A program made the position numbers and the translations under genes. The notes beneath the pieces are model-generated. The model did not search any database and was not told the origin of the DNA. It worked only from the letters and a program-made list of their open reading frames with translations. From Methyloprofundus sp. (GTDB lineage: Bacteria; Pseudomonadota; Gammaproteobacteria; Methylococcales; Methylomonadaceae), in contig AP023240.1 in the NCBI GenBank assembly GCA_016592635.1, forward strand, positions 2,149,630 to 2,213,629: a stretch of 64,000 nucleotides of DNA, in the 5' to 3' direction. Below, piece after piece: positions 28,394-37,751 of the stretch. How positions within the stretch are numbered: position 1 is the stretch's first letter; each line of letters opens with the position of its first letter.

Positions 28394-29368
28394 TTATTTC
28401 ACCTTATTCTCGATTAAATCTATCATTAGCTCAACACTGGCAGCAGAATCATTAAGCGCAGCAATATAGTGATATTGCTCACCACCTGCCTCCATAAAAA
28501 TAGCTTTATTGGCCATATTAATTTCTTCTAAAGTCTCAAGGCAATCAATAGTAAAGCCTGGACAAATAATATCAACATTCTTAATACCTTCTGTCGGTAA
28601 TGCCATTAAGGTCTCTATGCAATAAGGCTGTAGCCATTTGGCCTTACCAAAACGCGACTGAAATACTACCCGCCATTTATCAGCAGGTAATTTAAGTTGC
28701 TGGGCAATCAGCTCAGCTGTTTTTAGACATTGATAATAATACGGATCACCTTTCTTAGTTAAGACATCAGGCAATCCATGAAATGACATCAACAGCAACT
28801 CAGCTTGCCCCTGCTCTGCCCATGCTTGCTTAATGGATTCAGCTAACGCACCAATATATAAAGGGTGCTGATGATAATCACTAATAAAGTGCAACTCAGG
28901 AACATAACGCCATTGCAGTAACTCATTAGCAACTGCATCAAATACGCTAGCTGTCGTCGTAGAAGAGTACTGCGGGTATAACGGTAAAATAGTTATTTGC
29001 TCATATTGAGCTTTTTGTAACTTATGTAACTGCTTTGCTAGTGACGGCGAACTATAACTCATCGCCATTTGCACCGACACCTGTGCATCTTGTGCATAAT
29101 GCGCGGCCACTTTATTAGTCAAATCCTGAGTTAAATAAGTGAGTGGCGAACCACGTTCTGTCCATACTTTCGCATAGGCTTGCTTTGATTTTCGCGGCCG
29201 AAAAGGCAGCACGAGAAAATTCAAAATAATCCACCATAGCGAGCGCGGCAAATTGACTACCCGTGGATCTTGCAAAAATTTTCGCAAAAATCGCCTTACC
29301 GAACGTGTTGTTAATTTCTCAGGTGAACCCAGATTAACAATTAAAACTACCCTGTTTTTTTGTGCCAC
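28394..29368 (-). CDS. hemH: Ferrochelatase
   Basis: HemH inserts ferrous iron into protoporphyrin IX, the last step of protoheme synthesis. The 324 residues start VVLIVNLGSPEK and contain the catalytic-site motifs LPLYPQYSSTTTASV, LMSFHGLPD (metal-binding His) and the C-terminal CPGFTIDCLETLEEI. No 2Fe-2S cysteine cluster is apparent. It follows folE by 10 bases and precedes the 64-residue membrane protein by 2 bases, in the dusA-folE-hemH operon. Confidence 0.96.
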   Translation of the reverse strand: MAQKNRVVLIVNLGSPEKLTTRSVRRFLRKFLQDPRVVNLPRSLWWIILNFLVLPFRPRKSKQAYAKVWTERGSPLTYLTQDLTNKVAAHYAQDAQVSVQMAMSYSSPSLAKQLHKLQKAQYEQITILPLYPQYSSTTTASVFDAVANELLQWRYVPELHFISDYHQHPLYIGALAESIKQAWAEQGQAELLLMSFHGLPDVLTKKGDPYYYQCLKTAELIAQQLKLPADKWRVVFQSRFGKAKWLQPYCIETLMALPTEGIKNVDIICPGFTIDCLETLEEINMANKAIFMEAGGEQYHYIAALNDSAASVELMIDLIENKVK

Positions 29369-29378
29369 AACACCAGCC

Positions 29379-29930
29379 TTACGAAGAGCGGTTAATTAAG
29401 CTCAAAAATTCAGAGCGGGTACTCATATCTTCACGAAAAATCCCCGTCATCACAGAAGTCGTCATCACTGAATTTTGTTTCTCTACACCACGCATCATCA
29501 TACACATATGTTTTGCTTCAATCACCACTGCAACCCCTTTAGCACCGATAGCTTCATCAACTGCATCCGCAATTTGTTTGGTCAACCTCTCTTGAATTTG
29601 CAGGCGCCTTGCATACATATCGACAATACGAGCCAGTTTTGACAAACCTAATACATGCCCGTCTGGCAAATACGCAATATGACACTTGCCCACAAATGGC
29701 AATAAATGATGCTCACATAAAGAATACAGCTCGATATCTTTGACGATCACCATATCTTCAGTATCAGCTTCAAAAATAGCACCATTCAAAACTTCTTCTA
29801 AATTTTTTTCATAGCCATTATTTAAAAATTTAAATGCCTTAGCAGCTCTTTTAGGCGTATCAACTAAGCCCTCACGAGTTACATCTTCACCAATTGCTTC
29901 AATAATTTTGCTGAAATACTCTTCCATCAT
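29379..29930 (-). CDS. folE: GTP cyclohydrolase I
   Basis: FolE turns GTP into 7,8-dihydroneopterin triphosphate, the start of folate and related pterin synthesis. The 183-residue protein has the zinc-site [18 protein letters not shown] and the substrate loop [14 protein letters not shown] near the C-terminus, with both zinc cysteines and the histidine present. It lies 34 bases after dusA and 10 before hemH. With pabB at the other end of the window it supports pterin-cofactor synthesis. Confidence 0.96.
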   Translation of the reverse strand: MMEEYFSKIIEAIGEDVTREGLVDTPKRAAKAFKFLNNGYEKNLEEVLNGAIFEADTEDMVIVKDIELYSLCEHHLLPFVGKCHIAYLPDGHVLGLSKLARIVDMYARRLQIQERLTKQIADAVDEAIGAKGVAVVIEAKHMCMMMRGVEKQNSVMTTSVMTGIFREDMSTRSEFLSLINRSS

Positions 29931-29964
29931 TCATCTCTAAAATAAAATAGGCGTTAAGTATACA

Positions 29965-30963
29965 TCATACTTGCACTAATTCTAATGCTTGCAAAACAAC
30001 ATTCTCATCTGCACCTGCTTTCGGCGCATAAATACTTAAATGCCGGCGCCAAGCTCTTGCACCTGCAACACCATGAAATAAACCTAAAATATGCCGCGTA
30101 ATGCTGTGCAGACGCTCACCGGCAGCCAATTGCTCTTGAATATAGGGTATTAAAACCTGCACTACTTCCTGCCGAGTCTTTATACCTGACTCACCTTGAT
30201 AAAAAACACCATCCACTGCTGTCAATAAATAAGGGTTATGATAAGCTTCGCGACCTATCATGACTCCATCTACACTAGGTATTAATGCCTCAGCTTGTTC
30301 AATAGTTGTAACACCGCCATTAATAATAATTTCCAACTCTGCAAACTCTTGCTTGATCTGTTGTACGACATCATAACGTAACGGCGGCACTTCTCTATTT
30401 TGTTTCGGTGACAAGCCAGATAGCCAAGCTTTACGCGCATGAAGAACAAATGTCTCACAACCAGCACCAGCAACCGTTGCTATAAATGTCACTAACTCTT
30501 GATAAGAATCTTTATCATCAATACCTATGCGCGATTTTACAGTAATAGGAATTTGCACAGCTTCCTGCATAGCTGCCACACACTCGGCAACCAGCTCAGG
30601 TTCTGCCATTAAACAGGCACCAAAGCGACCATTTTGCACTCGATCACTTGGGCAGCCAATGTTCAAATTAACCTCATCATAGCCATAATCTTCGGCAATC
30701 TTGCTACATAGAGCTAAATCTTGAATCGAACTACCTCCGAGCTGTAATGCGACAGGATGTTCTTGCTGATTAAAACCTAAGTGTCGTTCTTTATCACCAT
30801 GTATTATTGCACCAGTAGTAACCATTTCAGTATATAAAATGGCATGCTGTGTTAATAAACGATGAAAAAACCGACAATGTTTGGTAGTCCAATCGAGCAT
30901 AGGAGCTATACACACTGCCCTATCTAACTTTCGTGCACTTTTTAATGGGTCAACTGATGTCAT
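29965..30963 (-). CDS. dusA: tRNA-dihydrouridine synthase A
   Basis: This FMN enzyme reduces uridines in the D-loop of tRNA (U20/U20a in E. coli). The 332 residues contain the flavin-barrel start VCIAPMLDWTTKHCRFF. They also carry NLNIGCPSDRVQNGRFGACLM, with the catalytic cysteine in FGAC, and INGGVTT. The DusA-specific C-terminus (SITRHILGLFHGVAGARAWRRHLS) tells it from DusB and DusC. It appears to be the first gene of a seven-gene minus-strand run that ends with the HDOD protein at 25154. Confidence 0.95.
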   Translation of the reverse strand: MTSVDPLKSARKLDRAVCIAPMLDWTTKHCRFFHRLLTQHAILYTEMVTTGAIIHGDKERHLGFNQQEHPVALQLGGSSIQDLALCSKIAEDYGYDEVNLNIGCPSDRVQNGRFGACLMAEPELVAECVAAMQEAVQIPITVKSRIGIDDKDSYQELVTFIATVAGAGCETFVLHARKAWLSGLSPKQNREVPPLRYDVVQQIKQEFAELEIIINGGVTTIEQAEALIPSVDGVMIGREAYHNPYLLTAVDGVFYQGESGIKTRQEVVQVLIPYIQEQLAAGERLHSITRHILGLFHGVAGARAWRRHLSIYAPKAGADENVVLQALELVQV

Positions 30964-31119
30964 TCTTATTTACGTATAGTTATGTGTAATAAAAAAATAA
31001 AATACAAGTAAATGATTGGGGTAGAAAAAACTTTTTCACTAACTATCTTTATTAGATTATTATTTATCATAGATAAGGTATTAAAAACCTATGAAAAACT
31101 GCAACTCAAGGAACACAAT

Positions 31120-31566
31120 ATGCGAATCATAACGCTCTTAATGACTACATTAGCCATATCACCAGCACATGCAAAAATCTTCAAATGCGAAATCGATGGC
31201 AAAACCAGCTTTCAACAAACGCCATGCCAAGCACAAGCAAATAGTAGTGAGTTTCTCCTAAAAAAGGATATAAGCATAGATCGTCAACAACAGGCCATGC
31301 GAAAACTTAATGATGACTTGAGCGAAATTGCCAATAAAAAGAAACTAGCCAAGGAAATAGCTGACAAAGAGCGCGCCATTAGAGCAAATGAAAATAATGC
31401 TCGGGCAACCTACCAAAATGCGCAAGCAAATAAAGAACAAGCCATTCAAGCAGCAAAACAAACCAAAGCCTTAAGGGAACGCAATAGCCTATTACTTAAT
31501 CCATATCCATATAGGGCACATAAGCCGTTAGAGAAACTCAGTAATTCGCTCAATGTCAAAAAATAA
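31120..31566 (+). CDS. Secreted DUF4124-type protein with coiled coil
   Basis: I placed the start at ATG 31120 because AAGGAACACAAT precedes it and a clean signal peptide follows (MRIITLLMTTLAISPAHA); a longer open frame upstream has no comparable site. The mature part begins KIFKCEIDGKTSFQQTPC, a DUF4124 motif with two cysteines. It continues as a charged coiled coil rich in Ala, Lys and Gln. Length is 148 residues. DUF4124 proteins are periplasmic and poorly understood. It is read away from dusA and converges on the MaoC-like gene, with a 2-base gap. Confidence 0.75.
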   Translation: MRIITLLMTTLAISPAHAKIFKCEIDGKTSFQQTPCQAQANSSEFLLKKDISIDRQQQAMRKLNDDLSEIANKKKLAKEIADKERAIRANENNARATYQNAQANKEQAIQAAKQTKALRERNSLLLNPYPYRAHKPLEKLSNSLNVKK

Positions 31567-31568
31567 CA

Positions 31569-32492
31569 TTATTTCTTTAAAATAGCTGCTAATGGACTTA
31601 ACCCAATGACCGCGCGGAATAAAATAGCATTATTAGCGACCAGTCCATAACAATTGTAATCAACAATTTGTTCATCTTCAGGTAGCCCCAGACTGCTTTC
31701 AGGTATCACTTTTTGCAACAAAATATGCAGCGCAGCATTACTATGCATCCGGTGCAATACTGATTTATCCAAGCTAATCTTATGTGAAGTATAAACCATT
31801 GGGTTTTGTTCAAAATCATGTTTATCCAATACCGCTTTTTCTAATAAAGCAGCAGAGATTAAACTACAGGGAAATACCTCTGGAAAGTATATGGTATTAC
31901 TCAACTCATCAAAATAGTCATTTTGATTGGCTAAAGAGCCACATAAAAAATTTTTCGCATTACTAATATTTAGAAACTTACGTTTCATAAAAAAATCAGG
32001 AAATTCCTCTAAAAATTGTCGATCAGGATAGCCCGCTAGGTCGCCTAACTGACTAAAATCACAATCTGCTAGAAACAGCGGTGTTTGTGATTCTTTTTTA
32101 TAGCCCATCAAAGCCAGTTTAGAATTGCTTTTTACACAAATACGGTGACTTAATATTGGCTCAGGTATTGTTTTAAATTGTGTTTTTTTAATATCAATTT
32201 CAATTTCCTGCTCAGGCCTGATTGCATTCGCAAAAGTAAATTGGTAATTGCTAAAGTTCAACTGGTATTGCTCAATCAGAAATTCATCATCAGTTGCTTT
32301 ACGGTGTTGCCTCACTGAATGCTCAATAAATGACTCCACCTGAAACCCTAAGGCAATAGGCCCTTTAAACGGATTATCTTTAATACGTTGCCACTTGGTT
32401 GCATCATGAAATAAATTATAATCATCAGTCGCATTACGTACTACATCAATATGTAGTTGCTGAAAGTGTAACGGAGCATCAAGCTTAACCAT
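31569..32492 (-). CDS. Probable double hot-dog (MaoC-like) protein
   Basis: This 307-residue soluble protein has NATDDYNLFHDATKW followed by NPFKGPIALGF near its start. That closely resembles the MaoC/R-hydratase pattern (S-x-D-x-N-x-x-H ... F-x-G-x-I-A-x-G). The length suits two fused hot-dog domains. Such proteins hydrate enoyl-thioesters or bind acyl chains. The second half lacks a clear catalytic motif. I infer acyl-thioester binding, not a defined reaction. It lies alone between two genes of unrelated function. Confidence 0.55.
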   Translation of the reverse strand: MVKLDAPLHFQQLHIDVVRNATDDYNLFHDATKWQRIKDNPFKGPIALGFQVESFIEHSVRQHRKATDDEFLIEQYQLNFSNYQFTFANAIRPEQEIEIDIKKTQFKTIPEPILSHRICVKSNSKLALMGYKKESQTPLFLADCDFSQLGDLAGYPDRQFLEEFPDFFMKRKFLNISNAKNFLCGSLANQNDYFDELSNTIYFPEVFPCSLISAALLEKAVLDKHDFEQNPMVYTSHKISLDKSVLHRMHSNAALHILLQKVIPESSLGLPEDEQIVDYNCYGLVANNAILFRAVIGLSPLAAILKK

Positions 32493-32544
32493 AAAAAACC
32501 ATCCAATTATTAGTATTGAAAAAATGCAGTAAAATTTAACCTTT

Positions 32545-33273
32545 CTAAATATCGACTACTTTATTCATATCAAAGCCTGTCACTTCTTTACGGCCTACAT
32601 AACCACGCGTATTAGATAAAATACGCGCGCCTGCCAAACGATAATCACCAATACTATGAGTATGTCCATGAAACCAAACTGCAATTTCATGCTCATGAAA
32701 CAATTCTTTTAAATCATTACAATAAGCCAGTTTTTTAATTCTATTAGGTGAGTCATACCAACTCCAGTGCGTAGGCGCATGATGTGTTACCACCACGGTT
32801 TTACCTGTAAAGGGTTTGGCTAATTCTGTTTCTAACCAAGCTTTTGACTTTTTATGTAACGCGGTAAACTGCTCTGGATTATACTTACCTTCACCAAATG
32901 TTATTTTTCTAAAGTCATTTAAACTATGCGCTAAAGCATCGGCAACCTTTGATCCATCAATAAATAAATCTGCCCACAAAGAGCAGCCAATAAAACGCAC
33001 ATTATTGAAGACAAAGACCTCATTTTCTAAAAAATGGATATTGGTATTAGCAGATTTTTTTTGTAATGCATTCAGTGTTGCATGATAAGAATTTGAATAA
33101 AATTCATGGTTGCCTGCTATATAGATAATTGGCTTATCTAATGCCTGTAGCCACTGCAAACCCTGATCATAAATACCAATGTCTCCTGCAGCAATAATAA
33201 TGTCAGCATCCGTATCAGGAAGTTCTGCTGGACCAAATTCTAGATGTATATCTGAGAAATAATTTATTCTCAT
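32545..33273 (-). CDS. Calcineurin-like metallophosphoesterase
   Basis: This 242-residue cytoplasmic protein carries all metal-binding motifs of the metallophosphoesterase fold in order: FSDIHLE, AAGDIG, AGNHEFY, VVTHHAPT and FHGHTHS. The substrate (a phosphomonoester, diester or nucleotide) cannot be told from sequence. It has no signal peptide. It is divergent from ispG, with about 90 bases between the starts. Confidence 0.92.
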   Translation of the reverse strand: MRINYFSDIHLEFGPAELPDTDADIIIAAGDIGIYDQGLQWLQALDKPIIYIAGNHEFYSNSYHATLNALQKKSANTNIHFLENEVFVFNNVRFIGCSLWADLFIDGSKVADALAHSLNDFRKITFGEGKYNPEQFTALHKKSKAWLETELAKPFTGKTVVVTHHAPTHWSWYDSPNRIKKLAYCNDLKELFHEHEIAVWFHGHTHSIGDYRLAGARILSNTRGYVGRKEVTGFDMNKVVDI

Positions 33274-33363
33274 AAGCTAATGCACCCTACTGCAATCTAT
33301 TTTTTTGATGGTGGTTCATATATACTTTAGTGTAATTGTAATTCAAGTAAAAGACCATAAACT

Positions 33364-34581
33364 ATGTCAATTAGCCCTAGAAAAAATACTCATCAAGTTC
33401 TTGTTGGAAAGGTAAAAGTCGGTGGCAGCGCTCCTATCGTAGTGCAATCTATGACAAATACTGATACTGCAAATATCGCAGCTACCGTTAAGCAAGTTAT
33501 GGAACTTGCTAATGCAGGATCTGAACTAGTTAGAATTACAGTCAATAATGAAGCTGCAGCTGAGGCAGTACCGGAAATTCGCAGACAATTGGATGCTAAT
33601 GGCTTTTCTGTCCCACTCGTTGGTGACTTTCATTTTAATGGCCACAAATTATTAGATAAATATCCTGAATGTGCTCAAGCGTTAGGAAAATTTAGAATTA
33701 ATCCAGGCAATGTCGGCAAGGGTGCCAAGAAAGACATTCAATTTCAACAAATGATTGAATGTGCGGTCAAATATGACAAGCCAGTGCGTATTGGTGTTAA
33801 CGGTGGTAGCTTAGACCAATCTGTACTCACACGTTTACTTGATGAAAATAGAGAGAAAGCCGAACCTGAAGAGCTAGCAGCTGTGACCCGTGAAGCCATT
33901 ATTGTCTCAGCGTTAGAAAGTGCAGCGGCAGCCGAATCTTATGGTTTATCTAAAAATAAAATTATCCTCTCTTGTAAAATCAGTAATGTACAAGAATTAA
34001 TCAGTATCTACCAAGAGCTCTCTAATCGTTGTGAATATGCCCTGCACCTAGGACTTACTGAAGCAGGTATTGGCTCTAAAGGTATTGTTGCCTCTTCTGC
34101 TGCGCTTTCGGTATTAATGCAACAAGGTATAGGTGATACTATTCGTATATCATTAACACCCGAACCTGGTGCTGCGCGTACCAATGAAGTCATTGTTGGC
34201 CAAGAAATACTACAAACCATGGGCTTTCGTGCATTTACCCCAATGGTCATTGCTTGCCCTGGCTGTGGACGGACTACCAGTGATTACTTCCAAAAATTGG
34301 CTATGGATATTCAAAGCTACCTACGTGAACAAATGCCTGTCTGGCGTGATCAGTACAAAGGGGTTGAAGAAATGGAAGTTGCTGTAATGGGTTGTGTCGT
34401 AAATGGTCCCGGCGAAAGTAAAAATGCAAATATTGGCATCAGCTTGCCAGGTACTGGCGAAACGCCCGTGGCCCCCGTCTATGAAGATGGTGAAAAAACG
34501 GTTACCCTAAAAGGTGATCATATTGCAGAAGAATTCCAAACAATTGTTGAGAATTATATCCAACGCACTTATAGTGCTTAG
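33364..34581 (+). CDS. ispG: 4-hydroxy-3-methylbut-2-en-1-yl diphosphate synthase
   Basis: IspG (GcpE) is the penultimate enzyme of the methylerythritol phosphate isoprenoid pathway and uses a 4Fe-4S cluster. The 405 residues start with a typical [11 protein letters not shown] segment. They have the barrel motif VGDFHFN and the C-terminal cluster cysteines in ACPGCGRTT and [10 protein letters not shown], with the glutamate next to the latter. Isoprenoid precursors feed carotenoids and hopanoids; a carotenoid-isomerase-like enzyme is found 11 kb away. It appears to be transcribed alone. Confidence 0.97.
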   Translation: MSISPRKNTHQVLVGKVKVGGSAPIVVQSMTNTDTANIAATVKQVMELANAGSELVRITVNNEAAAEAVPEIRRQLDANGFSVPLVGDFHFNGHKLLDKYPECAQALGKFRINPGNVGKGAKKDIQFQQMIECAVKYDKPVRIGVNGGSLDQSVLTRLLDENREKAEPEELAAVTREAIIVSALESAAAAESYGLSKNKIILSCKISNVQELISIYQELSNRCEYALHLGLTEAGIGSKGIVASSAALSVLMQQGIGDTIRISLTPEPGAARTNEVIVGQEILQTMGFRAFTPMVIACPGCGRTTSDYFQKLAMDIQSYLREQMPVWRDQYKGVEEMEVAVMGCVVNGPGESKNANIGISLPGTGETPVAPVYEDGEKTVTLKGDHIAEEFQTIVENYIQRTYSA

Positions 34582-34671
34582 TTCCTGCAAAATTAATTAG
34601 TTTCATTTAAACGATTAGCCTATTAAGCTAGTCAATTTACTTAATCATCGATATAGAACGGTTTTAAGCTA

Positions 34672-36045
34672 ATGAGTATGTCTGAAAAATCTGTAAGTTC
34701 CTCTCTACAACACGTAGAAATCCAACTCGCCGATAAAAATCCTGCATTATTGCAGGCTTTTAGGCTTTACCACGAACTGGATCAAGTTGCCTATGACTTA
34801 GGGCTTATTGATATGGATGACTCATTAGCCAATAAAACCTCTTGGTCTCCTGTTATTACGTTGATAGGTGACCCATCATCAGGTAGGGATACCTTTGTTA
34901 ATCAATATTTAGATAGCTCTACCCAAGATGAACACAGCCTGAATGCTCAATTTACAGTTCTGGTACACCGAGAAGGTGAAGCTTCCATGTCATTGCCTGG
35001 TACGGCTATTGATGGCGACCCTCGCTTCCCTTTCTTTCATATCAGTGAGCGTCTTGAACAATTTGAAAAGGGTGAAAGCCGTAATATTAATAGCTATTTA
35101 GATCTCAAGACTAATAATAGTCATAAGTTAAAAGATAAAACCATTATTTTAGCCCCCGGCTTTGCACCGAGTGCTAAACCTGAAGGTGTACAACTACTAC
35201 GCGACCATGCGACCTCCCTCTCAGACTTGGTTTTTGTTTTTTTCGATGCAGACCAACCTAACTTGGAAAGCCTGCGCTCAGGATTAACACACTTTTTAAA
35301 AAAAACTACCCAAAGCCACAACCCTGGTAAGTTCATCTATATCATCAACCAAAAAGCAGGCAGTACCACCCCGATCAATCTCGCTGAATGGAAAGAACAA
35401 CTGAACCTGCTTGGCTTACAGTCCGGACAATTTTTTGTGCTAAAACAAGATGTTGAATCCGAAGGCCATAAAGCAATAGAACACAAACTGGCCAATATAG
35501 ATATTGAAAGTGCTTACCGCATCCTACATACTCTAGAGCAACATATTGATGAATTTGACACCGTCGTTATTCATGAAGTAAAAAAAGCGATTAATCTATG
35601 GAAAGACAGAAGTCACTTCACCTTAACCATAGTACTCAGTGCGGTTGCCTTAACATTGGTTGCTGGCGAAATTCAAATGGGACTGGTTGCTTTTTTACTG
35701 GATCCGTTTATTGCCTCGATCTTTTTCTTTTTATTGGTCGTGCTGATGCTACCGCTACATATTTATAGTAGCAAAGTACATGCTAAATTTATTGCTAAAA
35801 AATTAGCTGAACGGCAAATTGAATTAGGGTTAATGGAGAACCTAGCAACTTTATTTAATAAGGGCATGACCTTATGGCGCATAGTGATGCCAATTAGACA
35901 GCCCATAGGCTGGACTAAAGACGTACAAGAAACCTTGGCAATGATTAAAACACGCGCCAAAGGTTTGGTGCAATCGCTCAATAATGGCTTTGATACTAGC
36001 TTAAGTAGTCAATCTGATAAAAAAGATACGTTTTTAAATCTGTAA
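34672..36045 (+). CDS. EHD/dynamin-like membrane protein with degenerate P-loop
   Basis: This 457-residue protein is not an obvious member of a named bacterial family. Residues 60-250 follow the layout of an EHD-type dynamin GTPase. A P-loop-like GDPSSGRDT is at 66-74 (Lys replaced by Arg, Ser by Asp). FTVLVHREGE...LPGTAIDGDPRFPF is at 94-121, resembling the EHD switch region and its DPRxPF motif. IILAPGFAP is at 158-166, where family members have DTPG. IINQKAG is near 224-230, where NKxD is expected. Two adjacent membrane helices follow at about 316-342 and 345-366, then a basic helical tail. I infer a membrane-remodelling or tethering protein with weak or no GTPase activity. Confidence 0.55.
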   Translation: MSMSEKSVSSSLQHVEIQLADKNPALLQAFRLYHELDQVAYDLGLIDMDDSLANKTSWSPVITLIGDPSSGRDTFVNQYLDSSTQDEHSLNAQFTVLVHREGEASMSLPGTAIDGDPRFPFFHISERLEQFEKGESRNINSYLDLKTNNSHKLKDKTIILAPGFAPSAKPEGVQLLRDHATSLSDLVFVFFDADQPNLESLRSGLTHFLKKTTQSHNPGKFIYIINQKAGSTTPINLAEWKEQLNLLGLQSGQFFVLKQDVESEGHKAIEHKLANIDIESAYRILHTLEQHIDEFDTVVIHEVKKAINLWKDRSHFTLTIVLSAVALTLVAGEIQMGLVAFLLDPFIASIFFFLLVVLMLPLHIYSSKVHAKFIAKKLAERQIELGLMENLATLFNKGMTLWRIVMPIRQPIGWTKDVQETLAMIKTRAKGLVQSLNNGFDTSLSSQSDKKDTFLNL

Positions 36046-36074
36046 AAAACTAATTCGAGCCATATTAATGGCAG

Positions 36075-36118
36075 GTTGGGTTAGCTTATCAAGCATAGCG
36101 CTAATAATGTAACCCAAC
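36075..36118. repeat. Intergenic palindromic repeat, family B copy 1
   Basis: GTTGGGTTA and TAACCCAAC are perfect 9-base inverted arms separated by 26 bases. The GGGTT...AACCC core recurs at 62225-62267. It lies in the 234-base gap before the secretion genes and could form a hairpin, although no T run follows. The rest of the gap shows no clear promoter. Confidence 0.55.
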
Positions 36119-36279
36119 AACGCTGAGCCAGCCCACAGCATTGCTTGCCACAAATAAATACTTAATTTTTAAGCAGCATTCCTGAAGTTTTCACTCAGGG
36201 GTGCATACTTAAAAAAATGCCTGTTAGCAATACTCACACTCCCTATCAGATTTTCTAATATTTCTTCACGACCAAGCTA

Positions 36280-36777
36280 ATGCCGCTTAAAAAGCACTCG
36301 CCAACAAAAGGTTTTACCTTACTCGAATTATTAGTCGTTTTGGTGCTTATTAGCATTCTATTCTCATTTGCGACATTAAGCTTGAATACACGCCCTAGTC
36401 CAGCAAAACACGCCGCTTATCAAATACAACAATTACTCAATTTAGCACAAGAAGATTCCATTTTGCGAGGTCAAATTATGGGTTGGACTCTAACGACAAC
36501 GCAACAATACTTTTCACGCTATCAAAACCAACAGTGGCAGACGCTAGAAAAGGATCAACTCTTAAACTCACATCCATTAGACCCTATACTCAATTATCAG
36601 TTACAAATTGATAATTTAAACATCATTGCTACAAAAAATAGTTTACCGCAAATTATTTTTTTACCTGATGGTAGCATCAGTCATTTTGAACTCATTGTCC
36701 AAGCAGCCAATAGTGATATAGCTTATAAAATATACACGCAACAGAATACAATAAAACTTACCCCTGTAAAGCAATGA
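36280..36777 (+). CDS. gspH: Type II secretion minor pseudopilin GspH
   Basis: GspH is a minor pseudopilin of the type II secretion pseudopilus. The prepilin signal PTKG/FTLLELLVVL has the peptidase site after Gly11 and Glu at +5, followed by a hydrophobic stem and a globular domain (165 residues). It is the first gene of the H-I-J-K-L-M-N-C run. The major pseudopilin gspG, the secretin gspD and gspE/F are not in the window. Confidence 0.85.
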   Translation: MPLKKHSPTKGFTLLELLVVLVLISILFSFATLSLNTRPSPAKHAAYQIQQLLNLAQEDSILRGQIMGWTLTTTQQYFSRYQNQQWQTLEKDQLLNSHPLDPILNYQLQIDNLNIIATKNSLPQIIFLPDGSISHFELIVQAANSDIAYKIYTQQNTIKLTPVKQ

Positions 36778-36792
36778 AGATAGAGTTTCAGC

Positions 36793-37164
36793 ATGTATTG
36801 TCAATCTAAAGGCTTTACCTTAATTGAAGTGATGGTCGCTCTTGCGGTGATCGCCATCGGTTTATTAGCCGTGCTCAATACCGCTAATCAACAAGTTAAA
36901 AGTGCTTCAATAACCCAAAACAAAATGGCAGCTTATTGGCTAATGAAAAATAAAATAGCTGAAATTCGCTTAACAGACAGTTGGCCAGCCATTAAACACC
37001 ACAAAGGCATACAAACGAGTTTGCAACAGACATGGTATTGGCAAACACAAACATCAGCGACCGATAATCCCGAGATACGCAAAGTCACTATTAGCATTGC
37101 TGCGCAAAAAACAGCGAATGATATCATTCTGGAACAAACTATTTATCTGAGTAAGCCCGAGTGA
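36793..37164 (+). CDS. gspI: Type II secretion minor pseudopilin GspI
   Basis: This 123-residue pseudopilin has a prepilin signal (QSKG/FTLIEVMVALAVIAIG), cleaved after Gly7 with Glu at +5. The WLMKNKIAEIRL segment is typical of GspI. GspI nucleates the pseudopilus tip with J and K. It follows gspH by 15 bases and overlaps gspJ by 4 bases. Confidence 0.9.
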   Translation: MYCQSKGFTLIEVMVALAVIAIGLLAVLNTANQQVKSASITQNKMAAYWLMKNKIAEIRLTDSWPAIKHHKGIQTSLQQTWYWQTQTSATDNPEIRKVTISIAAQKTANDIILEQTIYLSKPE

Positions 37165-37751
37165 AATACAAAGGCTTTACTTTAATTGAACTATTGATTG
37201 CCATCAGCATCTTAGCTATCTTACTTAGCTTAGCTTACAGTGGTTTGAATTCAGTATTACTCACGCATCAGCGCATTACTGAGCAACAACAACGCTTGCA
37301 ACAATTTAATTATACGTTCACGCAACTACATAGCGAAATACAGCATATCGTGCCACGCACGGTGACCGACAGTTATCGTACCCCATTAGCAGCTTTATTA
37401 TTAACTGAAAGTAACGACTTGCAATTTAGCTTTACCCGCGCTGGCCATCCTAACCCATCAGGCATAGCTCGAAGCTCCTTGCAACGTATCGATTACTATT
37501 TGCAAGATAAAACGCTGTATAAACGTATCTGGTTTGCACCCGACAATACCGAGACTGACAATTACCGTGAGCAGCAACTCTTAGCAAACGTTACTCAAGT
37601 CACTATCCAAGTTTTAGCGTACGATAAGCGATGGTATAGTAATTGGCCGCCACAGAATGCACCGTTAAATATCCTCCCTCTGGCATTAAAAATATCAATG
37701 AGCACACCGCTTTATGGTGACTTTGAACAAATTATCGAGTTACCACAATGA
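37161..37751 (+). CDS. gspJ: Type II secretion minor pseudopilin GspJ
   Basis: This 196-residue protein has a prepilin signal (KYKG/FTLIELLIAISILAIL), cleaved after Gly5 with Glu at +5. The GspJ body includes RSSLQRIDYYLQDKTLYKRIW and the end STPLYGDFEQIIELP. The start at 37161 is GTG, overlapping the gspI stop by 4 bases; the stop overlaps gspK by 4 bases. It forms the tip complex with GspI and GspK. Confidence 0.92.
   Translation: MKYKGFTLIELLIAISILAILLSLAYSGLNSVLLTHQRITEQQQRLQQFNYTFTQLHSEIQHIVPRTVTDSYRTPLAALLLTESNDLQFSFTRAGHPNPSGIARSSLQRIDYYLQDKTLYKRIWFAPDNTETDNYREQQLLANVTQVTIQVLAYDKRWYSNWPPQNAPLNILPLALKISMSTPLYGDFEQIIELPQ

Noticed and set aside
30964..31119. Longer DUF4124 gene starting at 31012
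   Set aside because: The 36 upstream codons lack a ribosome site and would bury a clean signal peptide that starts at 31120.
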